A stretch of DNA of 64,000 nucleotides from Zasmidium citrigriseum (GCA_002786025.1 NHNW01000008.1:868001-932000); one strand, 5' to 3'. Shown: positions 21,141 to 33,003, numbered from the stretch's first letter. Notes: a model not told the origin generated them from the sequence alone. Program-made: numbers and translations.

Positions 21141-22257
21141 ATGGTGTCGTGGTCGACGTAAGTGTCACAGTATACTCGGCGCTTCTTCGCTTCCTAACAT
21201 CTGCTCTAGAATTCAATCTCTGGTCATCTTCTTCGGGCCCTGGCTCGTCCCAAAGCTCCTCGCCTGGTACAGATCAATCCGCAACCGGCCAGCCTCGTCC
21301 ATCAAACCCCTGCCACGACAAACCTCACATGCTCTGACACTCCTCTTCATATCCGGCCTCGTCGCTCTAGTATACACCCTGCCCCTCTTCGCGCCCGAAA
21401 ACATCTTCCGCAAAACCAACTCCCGCCTACACACCACCGCCGGCGTCCTCCTAACCCGCCTGGGAGCAATCCGCGACCTCACACCAGCAGACACCAAACT
21501 CCGCACCTTCTTCGACGAAGGCGGCATCCCAGCCCGCCTCCTCTACGCCCGCTATGGACCAGACATCGTCCTCAACAGTCCCCTTTCGCCACCGGGCTCC
21601 ATCGACGCCCAGCGGGACTTCCTCCTCTACGCAACCCCCTCAATCCTCTTCCCGCACATCCTGCACCTCCTCGCCCTAGGAATCGCCACCTCACCCCTCT
21701 TCTCCGGCCCCATAGCAGGCCGCTGGCGCCCCCTCGCCACAATCTCCGGCCTCGCGCTCGCCGCCGCAGAAATGTACTACATCGCAACCTACAACGACAA
21801 ACCCAACCTCCACAGCGTCCGCGTCAACGACATCGACTTCCCCTTCTGGAAACTTCCCCTCATCCGGGGTCTCGCAATCGCCACCGTCGATGGGTTTCTG
21901 GGTTGGTTCATATACCTCCAAGCCACGAATCGGGCGTTCGTTAGTCCGCCGAGTCCTGCGGAGAAGATTTTGGATTCGGCGCAGGGTTTGGAGAAGTTGG
22001 TTGTTAAGGCGAGGGGGATGGGGGTTGTGAGGAATGCGGTTGTGAGGGATCCGGTGAGTCGGGGGAGGGTTGATGATTATTGGAGGAAGGAGGGGGAGGT
22101 TATGAAGGATGTTATGGAGGAGCCGGAGGTGTTGGAGGCGCAGAGGAGTGCGTTGAGGAGGTTGGATACGGCGAGGGTTGGGAGGGATGCTGAGCAGTTT
22201 GTGGAGACGATTTTGGGGCCGCAGATTGCGGATGCGGCGAGGGCGCAGGGGTCTTGA
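21141..22257 (+). CDS. Multi-pass membrane protein of unknown function
   Basis: A 17 bp first exon (21141-21157, MVSWS plus two bases) is joined over a 52 bp intron (GTAAGT, CTAAC branch, CTAG) to exon 2 at 21210-22257, giving 354 residues. Hydrophobic segments lie near residues 6-20 (LVIFFGPWLVPKLLAW), 45-65 (ALTLLFISGLVALVYTLPLF), 145-165 (LYATPSILFPHILHLLALGI) and two more near 180 and 215. Between the second and third is a soluble stretch with TTAGVLLTRLGAIRDLTPAD and IPARLLYARYGPD. The last ~120 residues are hydrophilic and charged. The tiny first exon would be missed by simple gene finders. I recognise the general type as a conserved fungal membrane protein, but no functional family. 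Confidence 0.8.
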
Positions 22258-22326
22258 AATGATATTGTACGTGTGAGTTTTGAAATGTTGACTGCCATCC
22301 AGAACCTCTCACTTCCAGTCCCATTG

Positions 22327-23772
22327 TCAATCGTCACATGTTTCGTCTCGCTGGAACTTCACCGCACACTCCACCCCCTCCGCCCAACAAACCCCCTCCA
22401 ACACCTCCCGATTCTCCGGCACGCCATCAAAATAATCATCATCCAGACCCCGCGGCCCTGCCATATCCAAAACAAACCTCTTCAACCCCGGCGTCGCACT
22501 CTTCCACTCCGCATCACCCCGATCCTCCTCCCTCCCGAAGAAATCCTCCATATACGCAATGATACTCCTCCCGTCCCAGTAACAAGAATTATATCCGAAT
22601 AAGTCGTCCGTTAAGACCAGATCCTTCAGACTCTGAGGGAGGAAGTTTGCGAGGGTTGTTGGGGAGTGGCCTGGGTGGAGACCCATTAAGATCGCCAGGG
22701 GGATGTTTAGGTATGAAAGGCGCGGGAAGGTTGTCAAGATATCGTCGAGGGAGCCGTGGGTTATGCTGACCAGGGACTCGACGTCGAGGGCTTCGTCGGG
22801 GAAGATGTCATACCGCAACGTCAGGGACTCCACAGTGCCCTTGACGCAGAGGAGGCCGGATTTGAGATCTCCCAGATCAAGCGGGCTGCGAGACGACGGG
22901 AGATAGCTGTCGAATTTCAATTCTTTCAACCTCGGTGTTTGCTGGAGAATATCCCTTAGCGTCGCTGCGAAGGCTGGGGTATGTCTCAACTTCAGAGATC
23001 GGAGATTCGAGAGATCCGGAGGCTGAGGGAAGGGCCAAGAGATGCCTTCACGTCTGTGACTTTTCCAAGCTTCTGTGCTGTCCGCCGCGAATACCTCGAT
23101 GTCCAGGTCCTTGAGTGCGGGGAGGTCGAAGAGGCGCAGCATCGTCTCGCAGGGAAGCATATCGCGGCGGATGTATGTGTGGCGGGTGGAGGAGGAGGGG
23201 GAGGTTATGCTGACTGAACTCAGCTTCTGGTGGGACTTTGGTGACCGGGCGGTCATGGCGGTCGAGAAGGCTTCTGTAACCCACGGGTTGTTGATCAGGA
23301 AGATTATGTCGATACTGAGAGACTGGAGGTTGGGACACACAAGCACCAACAACGCGATCATCGCTTGCGGGTTCTTCTCCGCCAAAGCTCGAATCCATCC
23401 CTCAGGCCTGTCGAGTCCCAAAGCCTCGACAGCCTCCTCCTCCCCAGCTACCACATCTTCCTCTCCGCCTCGATGCCGAGGCAAAGGGACCTCATCCGTG
23501 CAGAAATTCCTTTTGACTCGAAAGTCGAAATTCGCGGCCTCGACTTCAACGCTTTTGACTTTTCTTGCTAGGGATGGTGTTTGGAGGAGAGAGGAGATTG
23601 GGAGCGTTTTTGGTGCTGCGTTGTCCCATTTTAGGTGGATGTTTGTGAATAGGATGGGTTGCAGGATGTTGTGGAGGGAATGGCAGGTTTTGGAGAGGGA
23701 TGAGAGATCTTTTTGTGACAGGTGAAGAGATATATGTTCCAAAAGCTCAACTGGGAGCGTTGGGAGGGACAT
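22327..23772 (-). CDS. F-box domain protein with leucine-rich-like C-terminal region
   Basis: A 481-residue intronless frame starting MSLPTLPVELLEHISLHLSQ. Residues ~3-45 form a clear F-box (LPxELLxxIxxxL, then LSSLSKTCHSLHNIL), the Skp1-binding part of SCF ubiquitin ligases. The remainder has repeating leucine-spaced segments (LRSLKLRHT, LKELKFDSYL, VESLTLRYD, LSYLNIPLAIL, LKDLVLTDDL) like an irregular leucine-rich repeat fold that would present substrate. It ends in a Trp/Asp-rich tail. Convergent with the membrane protein gene, only 69 bp apart. Fungal F-box proteins of this sort are numerous and the substrate cannot be guessed. Confidence 0.85.
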   Translation of the reverse strand: MSLPTLPVELLEHISLHLSQKDLSSLSKTCHSLHNILQPILFTNIHLKWDNAAPKTLPISSLLQTPSLARKVKSVEVEAANFDFRVKRNFCTDEVPLPRHRGGEEDVVAGEEEAVEALGLDRPEGWIRALAEKNPQAMIALLVLVCPNLQSLSIDIIFLINNPWVTEAFSTAMTARSPKSHQKLSSVSITSPSSSTRHTYIRRDMLPCETMLRLFDLPALKDLDIEVFAADSTEAWKSHRREGISWPFPQPPDLSNLRSLKLRHTPAFAATLRDILQQTPRLKELKFDSYLPSSRSPLDLGDLKSGLLCVKGTVESLTLRYDIFPDEALDVESLVSITHGSLDDILTTFPRLSYLNIPLAILMGLHPGHSPTTLANFLPQSLKDLVLTDDLFGYNSCYWDGRSIIAYMEDFFGREEDRGDAEWKSATPGLKRFVLDMAGPRGLDDDYFDGVPENREVLEGVCWAEGVECAVKFQRDETCDD

Positions 23773-24112
23773 GATGGGGAATGTTTGGAGGAAAGAGCGG
23801 TGAAGTCTGACTTCCCTTGATGCCACGTTTATGAATGCACATTGATACACGCCCTTCGCAACATATCGATATGACAGACTTGGTGACTCCAACACCGGTG
23901 AGTGACATGGAAGTCGGAAGAAGTGCCGGTTCGGCCCGTGAGTGGGGGCGGAAGGAGTGAATGTTGGCGATCACCCTGGATCTGGACCGAGACCAGAAGG
24001 AGTCGCAATCCTGTTTCGAACTCCCTTTTCTTTTTACTTTCAGTCGTCCTTCCGTACACACAAACACGTCGGCCATTTTCCACGGCCACTCACTATTGCA
24101 CAATGCTGAACA
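23773..24112. other. Divergent promoter region
   Basis: 340 bp between the F-box gene start and the small membrane protein start. No motif recognised. Confidence 0.4.
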
Positions 24113-24301
24113 ATGTCCAACGACCGACAGCACACCGTCTACTTGTTCGAACAATTGATGTTGAAGATGGACACTGAGAATATCCTCAGTTTTGCAGCGC
24201 TGCTGGGGCTGGTTGTATTCTTTTGGTTTGCGTTCACGAGAGTCATGAGTGAAGGAGGCGAGAATTTTAGATTGGGGTATGGAGAGCAGGCTGCGGCGTG
24301 A
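24113..24301 (+). CDS. Small single-pass membrane protein candidate
   Basis: A 62-residue frame from ATG 24113, with an internal Met (24167, MDTENILSF) that may be the real start. Residues 24-41 (ENILSFAALLGLVVFFWF) form one strongly hydrophobic segment, followed by a polar tail (EGGENFRLGYGEQAAA). This architecture recalls small subunits of membrane complexes, but no family is recognised. Short length and alternative start make it only a candidate; the coherent transmembrane segment followed directly by a clean polar tail and stop is the main argument. Confidence 0.4.
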   Translation: MSNDRQHTVYLFEQLMLKMDTENILSFAALLGLVVFFWFAFTRVMSEGGENFRLGYGEQAAA

Positions 24302-24605
24302 GAGGATGGCGAAAGTGTTCGACAATGGTGTCGACTTCGGTGGGAGTGAATTGAATTCGAGATGGCATTCGAAACAGCAAATCGGAAGGCGAACCCTTCT
24401 CCCAAATGCCATGAGAAGAGCAAAGAAGGGTCGACTGCCCTTCGCAACGACAACGCCCTCACAGCCAGCCGAACCACGGCGCAGCTCGCAACGGTCAGGC
24501 AACACATCTCATGACAACAACACAACAAAGTCAGCTGGACCCTCGAAGAACACCAATCATCGTCATTATCATTAAGGCGTACAACACTAACTACCTTCCA
24601 TTCTG

Positions 24606-25583
24606 ATGGGTCTTCGGAACAATGCGGCGGAGAAGAACGAGCTCTCGACGCTCGATCGATGGTCCCACAAGATCACGACACTGGCGAGAGTCGTATTTCT
24701 CGTGCTGCGACTCATTTTCTCCTCCAGGCGCTCCAAAGCAAACTCCATTGGGCTCTTCGATATTCTGGTCTTTGTCATGGAAGTTGGACGGGCTTGTGAA
24801 CTTTCGCTGGTGCAGGTTCGGACGTGGAATGGACGACCTTGCGCCAGATCTCGATATTCGGTCTTCAGGTCGTTGTTCCCAATGCTTAAAGATTTTAGGC
24901 ATGTGTATGTGGATGCGTTGGAGTTTGTTGGATTTGGGGAGGCCGTCAGGAGTGTGGTGTCGGCGCCTTCGACGCCGAGAAAGACGGCGAGGGCGATGTC
25001 TTCGAGATCAATGCCGGAGAGGCCGACTTGGACGGTGAATGAGCTGGCAACGGAGCCGAAGATGGTGGCAGTCAAGCAAGATGCTGCGGAGGTCTCCATG
25101 CCTTTCGAGAGCCCTGCCTCGATTCCAATCCCGCTGAATTGGCAAGCGTCCGAGATGGCCTCGAAAGAGGAGGCATGTGGAAGTCTGGAGCCAGAAGACA
25201 CCTCGGACGAGAACTTCCGCGAGATGGAACAGCCTGGAGGAACCGACACCATTGGACGACTCGTGAGCGATCTCCATTCCTGCAACGATGGCTCGAGTCC
25301 TTCTGCTCAAGACATGCCAATGAAGGAAGACGTCGACGAAATGGATGCGACGGTCTTGCCAGTGATGCGGTCTCATCGCACTGACGATGGCGTCGAAACC
25401 GTGCTCTCCACAACTGTCATTGCATACGATCAGATTGTGGACAAGAATACATTGAAGCCACTGCCGAAGTGCCATGTACGCGAGCCCAAGGGAAGGCACA
25501 GTCTCGATGCCGTCTGTCAACCTGACAAGCCCAAACGCCCAAAGCCGCATCGAAGGTGTTGCTCGTGGCCTTTGTTTGGTTGA
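24606..25583 (+). CDS. Hypothetical protein
   Basis: A 325-residue intronless frame from ATG 24606. A hydrophobic stretch near residues 24-40 (ITTLARVVFLVLRLIF) could be a signal anchor. The rest is Ser/Glu/Pro-rich with acidic segments (EPEDTSDENFREME, KEDVDEMDA) and a basic Cys-containing C-terminus (RPKPHRRCCSWPLFG). The opposite strand is open over 24587-25285 but has Ser/Thr-rich composition typical of an antisense shadow. I prefer the plus strand because it is longer and has a plausible Met start and a clean end 52 bp before a convergent gene. No domain recognised. Confidence 0.45.
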   Translation: MGLRNNAAEKNELSTLDRWSHKITTLARVVFLVLRLIFSSRRSKANSIGLFDILVFVMEVGRACELSLVQVRTWNGRPCARSRYSVFRSLFPMLKDFRHVYVDALEFVGFGEAVRSVVSAPSTPRKTARAMSSRSMPERPTWTVNELATEPKMVAVKQDAAEVSMPFESPASIPIPLNWQASEMASKEEACGSLEPEDTSDENFREMEQPGGTDTIGRLVSDLHSCNDGSSPSAQDMPMKEDVDEMDATVLPVMRSHRTDDGVETVLSTTVIAYDQIVDKNTLKPLPKCHVREPKGRHSLDAVCQPDKPKRPKPHRRCCSWPLFG

Positions 25584-25635
25584 ATTGGCGTATCTTCATG
25601 AATCGTAATCATCAAAGCATCAGGGTTGTCCCCGC

Positions 25636-26322
25636 TCAGTCCTGCGGTGGTCGATATGGAATGTATGCTGTCCTCGGCGGCGAAAGCTCGGCTGATCGTT
25701 CAGTATCAATTTGGATCATGGAGTACCTGGGAATTGACTCTCGAGAGACATTGAAAGCCACGGCTGTTCCAAGGACCGGCGTCTCGCAGATCGACCCTTG
25801 GACTGAGGAGACTGTTGCTGGCGAGAGACACCTTGAGCTGGCCGGTGTGTCTGGTGATGGCATTAGGTGAAGCTCAGTCGCGGCACGAGAGATGGTTGCT
25901 TCAGGTTGCTGGGAAACTTGTGGTGTTCTGACGGCGGCCCTTTGAACGATTGGGTTCGTGAGATCGGAGAATGGAGTCGTGGTGGTGGTGTACGGCGAGA
26001 ACATGTCTGACAGTGGCGTTGTTGGTACCGGATCCGGAATGACGGGAACTGGGACTTCTGATGCGAAGTTTTGATATGCATGAGGAACGATGGGAACCGG
26101 CACCTCTGACATTTGAGGCATCGGAGGAATCGAAGCGGTAGCCGTGTCAGGCGTCGAAGCATCGGAGGTGCCCAAGGATCGTGATGTAGCCGGTGGAGGG
26201 AGATAGAAAAACTTGGTTCGTCTTCGTTGCCTTCGGACGTAGTAACATCGATATGCGAGAGCAGTGAGAATGCAGGCTGCAACAACTCCCAGAATGATTC
26301 CGGTCACCAAGCCTGTAATCAT
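25636..26322 (-). CDS. Single-pass membrane protein with Pro/Thr-rich cytosolic tail
   Basis: A 228-residue frame starting MITGLVTGIILGVVAACILT. The hydrophobic N-terminal helix (residues 3-24) is followed at once by a basic cluster (RCYYVRRQRRRTK), which by the positive-inside rule puts the tail in the cytosol. The tail is rich in Pro, Thr and Ser, with two imperfect repeats of the form SEVPVP[IV][VI]P. No enzyme motif. The layout matches many small fungal membrane proteins of unknown role. The frame is open upstream of the Met for 42 codons, but that part lacks coding character. Confidence 0.6.
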   Translation of the reverse strand: MITGLVTGIILGVVAACILTALAYRCYYVRRQRRRTKFFYLPPPATSRSLGTSDASTPDTATASIPPMPQMSEVPVPIVPHAYQNFASEVPVPVIPDPVPTTPLSDMFSPYTTTTTPFSDLTNPIVQRAAVRTPQVSQQPEATISRAATELHLMPSPDTPASSRCLSPATVSSVQGSICETPVLGTAVAFNVSRESIPRYSMIQIDTERSAELSPPRTAYIPYRPPQD

Positions 26323-26869
26323 GGTTTGGTGTAGATCTTGTGTAATGAGAGTAGGGCGTATCTTCAAGACATAGCGAGTGAAATAGATATCAGGGTATAC
26401 ATGAAAGAGAACACAGCATACTCTACGCGCGCGAGGGCGGCGTCCCACGGCTGGTATTCATACTTCGCTCAGCCGTCGCCGTGTTGTCCTCCGGCTCTCC
26501 TCAGCGCGTGTTTGGGCGTGATGGGAAGTCGCTGACGCTGTGCACCGCCCTCCACGATGGAAGAGCGGCGTCGATGGATCAAATCTCATTATAGACTTGG
26601 GGCGCCTGGTGTGAGAGGACAGACCAGACGAGGGATCTGGCTCCGGCGCGTGGCGCGTTGGTGATGGTTGAGGCTGAGACTAGTTTTGTGCGGCGCAGTG
26701 TAAGAAAGAGGGAAGCAGCTTTGGCCTTCCGTAGCTCGTGATCTTCGCCGCCCGGAGTCTTGGCGCTCGTCACAAGATCCTCCAAGAAACATTCAGTCCA
26801 ATCCTTGAATGCACTGCCCACTCAACCACTCCGCCGCATTTGACAACCACGCGCCCGCGCACCGCGACC
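26323..26869. other. Divergent promoter region
   Basis: 547 bp between the membrane protein gene and MTR4, which are divergent. No coding signal; no specific element recognised. Confidence 0.5.
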
Positions 26870-29800
26870 ATGGATGAGCTATTCGACGTATTCGACGAGA
26901 AGGCAGCCAAGGTCAGTGATGGAGAGAAGGCGGACAAGCAGAGCAAGAAGCGGTCTTTGAACGGCGACATCAAGAGCCCGCAACCGTCGCAAAATGGCGA
27001 CGCCTTAATGTCAGATGTGCAGGATTTTGCAAAACCCGAAGGCGATTCAGCAGAGAACGGTGGAGCAGCAGAAGAGCGAGGACTCAAGCGACAGCGGCGA
27101 GAGGACGAGCCAGAGCCAGTGGTGACCGACGAGTTTGAGACTGAGCAGTCGCGAGAGGTCGCTGCGGCGGCAGGATTGCAGGCGCAAAAGGACGATGCGG
27201 CTGTGGTATTGTCGCATCAGGTGCGCCATCAGGTCTCACTGCCCCCCGACTGTGATTACGTCCCCATCTCCCAGCACAAGCGGCCTGAGAAGCCCGCGCG
27301 CGAATGGCCCTTCACCCTCGATCCTTTTCAGGAAGTCTCGATTGCTTCCATTGAGCGCAATGAGAGCGTGCTGGTGTCCGCGCATACCAGTGCCGGAAAG
27401 ACGGTGGTGGCAGAATACGCAATTGCGCAATGTCTCAAGAACAACCAGAGGATCATCTATACCAGTCCTATCAAGGCGCTGAGCAATCAAAAATACCGAG
27501 AGTTCCAGGCCGAGTTTGGCGATTGCGGTCTCATGACTGGAGATGTCACTATCAACCCTACGGCTACCTGCTTGGTCATGACGACCGAGATTCTGCGATC
27601 CATGTTGTACAGAGGCAGCGAGATTATGCGGGAAGTCGCGTGGGTGGTCTTTGATGAAGTACATTACATGCGCGACAAGTCAAGAGGTGTGGTCTGGGAG
27701 GAGACGATCATTCTTTTGCCGGACAAGGTTCGATACGTCTTCCTGTCTGCTACCATTCCCAACGCCATGCAATTCGCAGAATGGATCACCAAGACGCACA
27801 ATCAGCCCTGTCACGTCGTCTATACCGATTTCCGCCCCACACCCCTCCAACACTACTTCTTCCCAGCCGGTGCCGATGGTATTCATTTGATCGTGGACGA
27901 GAAGGGGCACTTCAGAGAAGACAACTTCAACAAAGCAATGGCGTCAATAGCAGAAAAGGCTGGCGATGATGGCTCAGATCCAATGGCGAAGAGGAGGGGC
28001 AAAGGCAAGGACAAGAAGACCAACAAAGGTGGAAAGAAGGAGGGCCCGACGGACATCTACAAGATCGTGAAGATGATCATGATGAAGAACTACAACCCGG
28101 TCATTGTCTTCTCCTTCTCCAAGCGGGAATGTGAGAACTACGCCCTTCAGATGAGCCAACTGGCCTTCAATGATGAATCGGAGAAAGCGATGGTGTCGAA
28201 GGTCTTCGATTCAGCAATAGAAATGCTGTCTGACGAAGACAAACAACTGCCGCAGATCCAGCATATCCTACCACTCTTGCGCCGTGGTATTGGAATTCAT
28301 CATTCAGGCCTGCTACCGATTCTGAAGGAGACGATCGAGATTCTGTTTCAGGAGGGTCTCATCAAGGTTCTTTTCGCGACAGAGACGTTCTCGATCGGTC
28401 TGAACATGCCCGCCAAGACTGTCGTGTTCACCTCAGTACGAAAGTTCGACGGTGTCAGTGTGCGATGGGTCACGCCAAGCGAGTTCATTCAAATGTCTGG
28501 ACGAGCCGGACGAAGAGGTCTCGACGAGCGTGGTATTGTCATCATGATGATTGACGAGCAGATGGAGCCGGCGGTGGCCAAGGAGATTGTTCGTGGTGAA
28601 CAAGACAAGCTCAACAGTGCTTTCTACCTGGGCTACAACATGATACTCAACCTCATGCGTGTTGAAGGAATCAGCCCAGAGTTCATGCTCGAGCGATGCT
28701 TCTTCCAATTCCAGAATGCAGCGTCTGTATCTGGTCTCGAGAAACAGCTGATGGAGCTCGAGCAGAAGCGCCACGATATGATCATCGACAACGAGGCGGA
28801 GATCAAAGAGTACTACGACTTGCGACAAAGCTTGACCAACTACGCCAACGAGATGAAGGCTGTCATCACCCACCCACAGTACTTGCTCAAGTTCTTGCAG
28901 GCCGGTCGATTGGTGAGAATCAAGTACAAGGACTACGACTTTGGCTGGGGTGCTGTTGTCAATTTCATGAAGGTCAAGCCCAACAAGAATCAGACCTTCG
29001 AAGACATTCCACCCTCACAGTCGGTTGTTGTCGATGTCTTGATGAGTGTCGCAGCTGATGCAAACCCACCACAACCTGGCGCGAAGCTCACGCAGGATCT
29101 GCCGCCTGGCATTCGCCCTCCTGCGCCAGGAGAGAAGGGGAAAATGGAAGTGGTGCCGGTGATGAACGGGACTATCGACAGCGTCGGTCATCTTCGTGTT
29201 TTCTTACCGACCGACCTTCGCACCCAAGAGCAGCGGAACGCCGTTCGTAAGGCACTCGAGGAAATTTCGAAGCGATTCCCCGACGGTGTTGCCATCCTCG
29301 ACCCGATCGAGAACATGGGCATTCAGGATGAGGGATTCAAGAAGCTCCTCCGCAAGATCGAAGTCCTCGAACACAAGCTTCTCTCATCACCCATGCACAA
29401 GGCGGACAACCTTCCAGTGCTGTACGAGCAGTATTCTGCGAAGCAGGAGCTTACGACGGAGATCAAGGCCCTGCGTAAGAAGATGGCCGATGCTCTCTCC
29501 GTTCTGCAACTCGACGAGCTCAAGAACCGCAAGCGTGTTCTTCGTCGTCTGGGCTTCGTCAACGACGCCGATGTCGTCCAGCTCAAGGCACGGGTCGCTT
29601 GCGAGATCTCCACCGGCGACGAGCTGGTCCTCTCCGAACTCCTCTTCAACCGCTTCTTCAACGAGCTTACTCCTGAGCAATGTGCTGCTGTCCTCAGCTG
29701 CTTCATCTTTGAGGAGAAGAGCGACGAAGCACCCCAGCTCAAGGAAGAACTCGCGAAGCCGTTCCGCGAAATCCAAGCTCAAGCCCGCCAGATCGCCAAG

Positions 29801-30147
29801 ATCAGTATGGAGAGCAAAGTCGTCCTCAACGAGGAGGAATACGTCAACTCGTTCAAGAAGGAGCTTATGGAGGTGGTCTACGCCTGGTGCAATGGGGCTT
29901 CTTTCGCGACGATTTGGTAAGTCTGACACAACACATGATCATCTTTGATGCTAACAACCCTCCCAGCCAAATGACCGACGTCTACGAGGGCTCTCTCATC
30001 CGCCTCTACCGTCGCCTCGAAGAATTGACCAGGCAGATGGCCCAAGCCGCAAAGGTGATGGGCTCGCCGGAGCTCGAGCAGAAGTTTGAGACTGCTTTGA
30101 CGAAGATGAGGAGGGATATAGTGGCGGCTCAGTCGCTTTACCTGTAA
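26870..30147 (+). CDS. mtr4: ATP-dependent RNA helicase MTR4/DOB1 (nuclear exosome cofactor)
   Basis: Exon 1 is 26870-29916, a 50 bp intron (GTAAGT, GCTAAC branch) spans 29917-29966, and exon 2 is 29967-30147. The protein has 1075 residues. It has an acidic, Ser/Lys-rich N-terminus to about residue 120, then a Ski2-like DExH helicase core: HTSAGKT near residues 172-178, DEVHYMRD near 262-269, SATIPN, and [10 protein letters not shown] in the second RecA domain. The arch insertion and the C-terminal DSHCT domain follow. The end [19 protein letters not shown] to QSLYL comes from the second exon and is the family's highly conserved C-terminus, which proves the splice. Known role: unwinds and feeds RNA to the nuclear exosome within the TRAMP complex for rRNA processing and RNA surveillance. 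Confidence 0.97.
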
Positions 30148-30469
30148 GCTTTTGGGAGGGGACGAATTCGTATGCTACTGAAGGGGAAAGAGTTACTAAA
30201 CTTGTGGTAGTGAGAATGGAGAGCAGCAGCAGAAGCAGGGCAATATCGTGCATGCGAATTTGTGGCTTTCGTGAGCCAGTGAACGTTTGCGACTGCGCGA
30301 CACAACGCCTCACGAAGGGCAGGCCTTCTGCGAGGCTTTCGCAAGATTCGCAGTCTGAGATGCTCGACGCCCGCATGGAGTCCTTTCACTGCGAATTCAA
30401 AGCATGAAGAGAAGAGGGCTGTACTGTACGACTAGGAACCAGTAGAGTCCAATGAAATTATCAACAGCT
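30148..30469. other. Convergent 3' intergenic region
   Basis: 322 bp between the MTR4 stop and the stop of the next minus-strand gene. Nothing recognised beyond probable 3' UTRs. Confidence 0.45.
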
Positions 30470-32177
30470 TCAAACATCCTTCATCTTCTCCCAAAACCCC
30501 TCCAAAGTCCCCCCTAAACTCCTCTCCGGCCACACAAAACCCCTCAACAACACCTCCAAGTCCCCCTTCTCCTTGATTCCAAGCATCCTCGCTGTTTGTC
30601 CTGCCATGCTGGCCATCCACTCCCACCCCTCATCCTCACCCTCGCATACCCAACTAGTAACGCTGAGCACCCAGAGAAAGAGATCCAAACAGGGGAACCA
30701 CATATTCGCGAGATCGGTGCCTTTCAGTGCCGGAAGGAGCTGGGCGCGGAGTGTGCGGTTGAAGAGGGGGGCGAGGTTTTGGGCTGCGTTTAGCGGGGCT
30801 AGGGTTAGGTAGAGGGCGATGCGGATTGCTGTTTGCTCCGGCGTGCAGGTGGTGGTGGGGGTTGTGGGTTGGAGGTCTTGGGCGAGGGAGAGGCGGGCGG
30901 CGAAGAGGGTCTGCAGTTGCTTAGGCGTGGGCGTCTCATCATTTCGGAGGCAAGAGCTTGGATTGAAGTCCTCGATGTCGTGCATCCTTGCAACGAAGTG
31001 GCAGAGTTCGGGACCTAGGAGGGTTTCTGTTGCTGGGTTTGAGAATCGGGAGGGCTTGTTCGGAGAGAGGAGGGTTGTGTCAAAGCGGGTGAGGAGTTCG
31101 GTTGCGTAGGCGTCTGTCTCATCGTCGTCTCGACCGCGGGAGATGGATATTCTTATGGGTGGTTCGGCGAGGACGAGCGTGCAGAAGAACGAGGGTCTGG
31201 TGTGTCAGTAGGCGACATACAATGGCAGGTACGGGTTCGCTTACATGACGATGCTGGTCCGCATAGACAAGGGAGCGGAGTCGAGATCAGTTGCCGTCTC
31301 AACCATCTCCCTCAGCGCCTTATAATGATGCCTCGCAGCATCTAGTTCACCTTCCGCACACTGGCCACCCAACCCATCAGCTCTGCCACCCTCATCACAA
31401 GCCAAGTCACGTTCCTCACTCACCTCAAGATACATCAACGCACACACAGCCCTCATCGTCGCCACACCCTTCCCATTCCCCTCATCCACCCTCCCCCTCA
31501 GCTCCCTCATTGCCAGGCCTTTAAAGTACATAACATTGTACCCATGCCTGGAGTCCGCACTCCTCGCATAAGCCCTCTCTGAAGTTGCACATAACGTGGC
31601 GTAGAGCAGCTCTGGGGACTGGCAGGCGTAGCCGAGAACGCAGCGGACACTTGCTTGGGCCCAGGACTTGACGGTGAAGATCTGGTTGAAGACGGAGGTG
31701 CAGACTGGGATTGTGTTGTTAGCGAAGTTTGGACTGGTAGGGAGAGCAGGGTTCGGGTGTACAGGTCTTGAGGGTTTCTGAGATTCGGTCGTCCAAGGGT
31801 ACGGCGGTGGTGTTGAAGGGGTCGATGGCGGATGCCTTCAGGCTGAGAATGATGCTTCGACTGAGGATGGTAGAGATGGTCCAGTCTGGTTTGTCGGATT
31901 GCATTGCTTTGCAGAGAGCCTTTGCCTTCTTCCGGCGAGGGCGACTGCCGTCTTCGTCTTTGTTGTGCCGTGAAGAGTAGTTGGTCTTCTTGTCAGGTGT
32001 TCTGTCCGAAACGGTCAAGACCTTCCAGTCACAGGCATGAGGCTTGTCTGAATGTTTCGAAACAGGTAGTTGCTGGACATGAGAGTATATCTTCTTTTTC
32101 TCTACGCCCTCTGACTGTGTCAATGTCTTTGATTTGGCGGACTTGTTGATGAAGAGAATGGTGCCGTTGGGTGCCAT
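30470..32177 (-). CDS. Fungal-specific transcription-factor-like protein without zinc cluster
   Basis: Three exons, 32177-31763, 31704-31245 and 31196-30470, join in frame to 533 residues. Intron 1 is 58 bp with a perfect GCTAAC branch and intron 2 is 48 bp. The N-terminus MAPNGTILFINKSAKSK, followed by TLTQSEG and IYSHVQ, is a recurring opening in a large Pezizomycotina family that has the C-terminal region of Zn2Cys6 regulators but no binuclear zinc cluster. A basic segment RPRRKKAKAL follows. The middle and C-terminal parts are helical, including SVFNQIFTVKSWAQASVR, HGYNVMYFKGLAMRELRG and WMASMAGQTARMLG, as in the fungal transcription factor domain. Role unknown. DNA binding is not supported by any visible motif. 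The intron phases and the total length fit without any stop. Confidence 0.8.
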
Positions 32178-33003
32178 TGCTCGAAATTCCGACTGTATAA
32201 TCGTCAAAACGCATTCAGATCGTCGAGATGGAGTGTATGTATTGATCAATCTTCCTGAAATAATTGTCTGCCTCACCGTCAGTTCGGCATGTCTTGTTCT
32301 GCTGCGCAAAGTTATTTGTCCGTTCAGCTTGCCTAATGCGGCAGGTACAGCACGTAAGTTTAGCAAGTCGATGGATGAGCCACGATGAGTAAGTGAAACA
32401 GAGCTGCTGGTTGTCATTGGGTTTCTGGAAACATTTTAGGGCAGCTCAAGCTATGGCTGGATGTAGTAGTAGCCAAGTAAGTGTGTAGGCGAGTCCGAGG
32501 GATGCAAAAGCCATACTCTGAATTTCTCGCGTAAGCAGCTGCACTATGTCTTCTCATGGTTCATAGGGGCTTACGATGTGTTGCTGTCGGCGTAGTCCTT
32601 CTCGATGACATCGAAGCCGCTGTTGAAGTTGTGAAAAGTCTTGTCGTCGTGAACAAGATTGAGTCCTTCCCGCAAAAGACGGAGGTGCTTTTTGATGGCC
32701 ACATGAAATCAGCTCGCGCTGGCTCGTTTACAATGCTGTCTAGTCGAATGCTGTTCTTGTGCCTTCGATGCGATGACTGGTATCCTACTTGCTGGGAAGT
32801 CCAACGTCTATGCTTTTGAATGTCCGAGCGAAATCGGACGCAGTCTAAAGTCTTCTCTCGGTAGAAAGTCTGACGCAGCCAATGTCAGTATAACGCTTCC
32901 TCAAAAGCATCCAAATGAAGCGGCTGAGTGGCTGGTGCGATATGACGAATCGTAATTCCCAGGCAGCTGTATTCTGTGCGGTGAAGATGTATGGCGTGAC
33001 TCG
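32178..33003. other. Intergenic region, nothing recognised
   Basis: 826 bp between the start of the transcription-factor-like gene and the stop of guanylate kinase, both on the minus strand. Short plus-strand frames here have no motif or intron logic. It should contain the promoter of the former and the 3' UTR of the latter. Confidence 0.45.

Noticed and set aside
24587..25285. 232-codon minus-strand frame opposite the gene at 24606
   Set aside because: Shorter, Ser/Thr-rich shadow composition; the plus-strand frame is longer with a better start. Some doubt remains.
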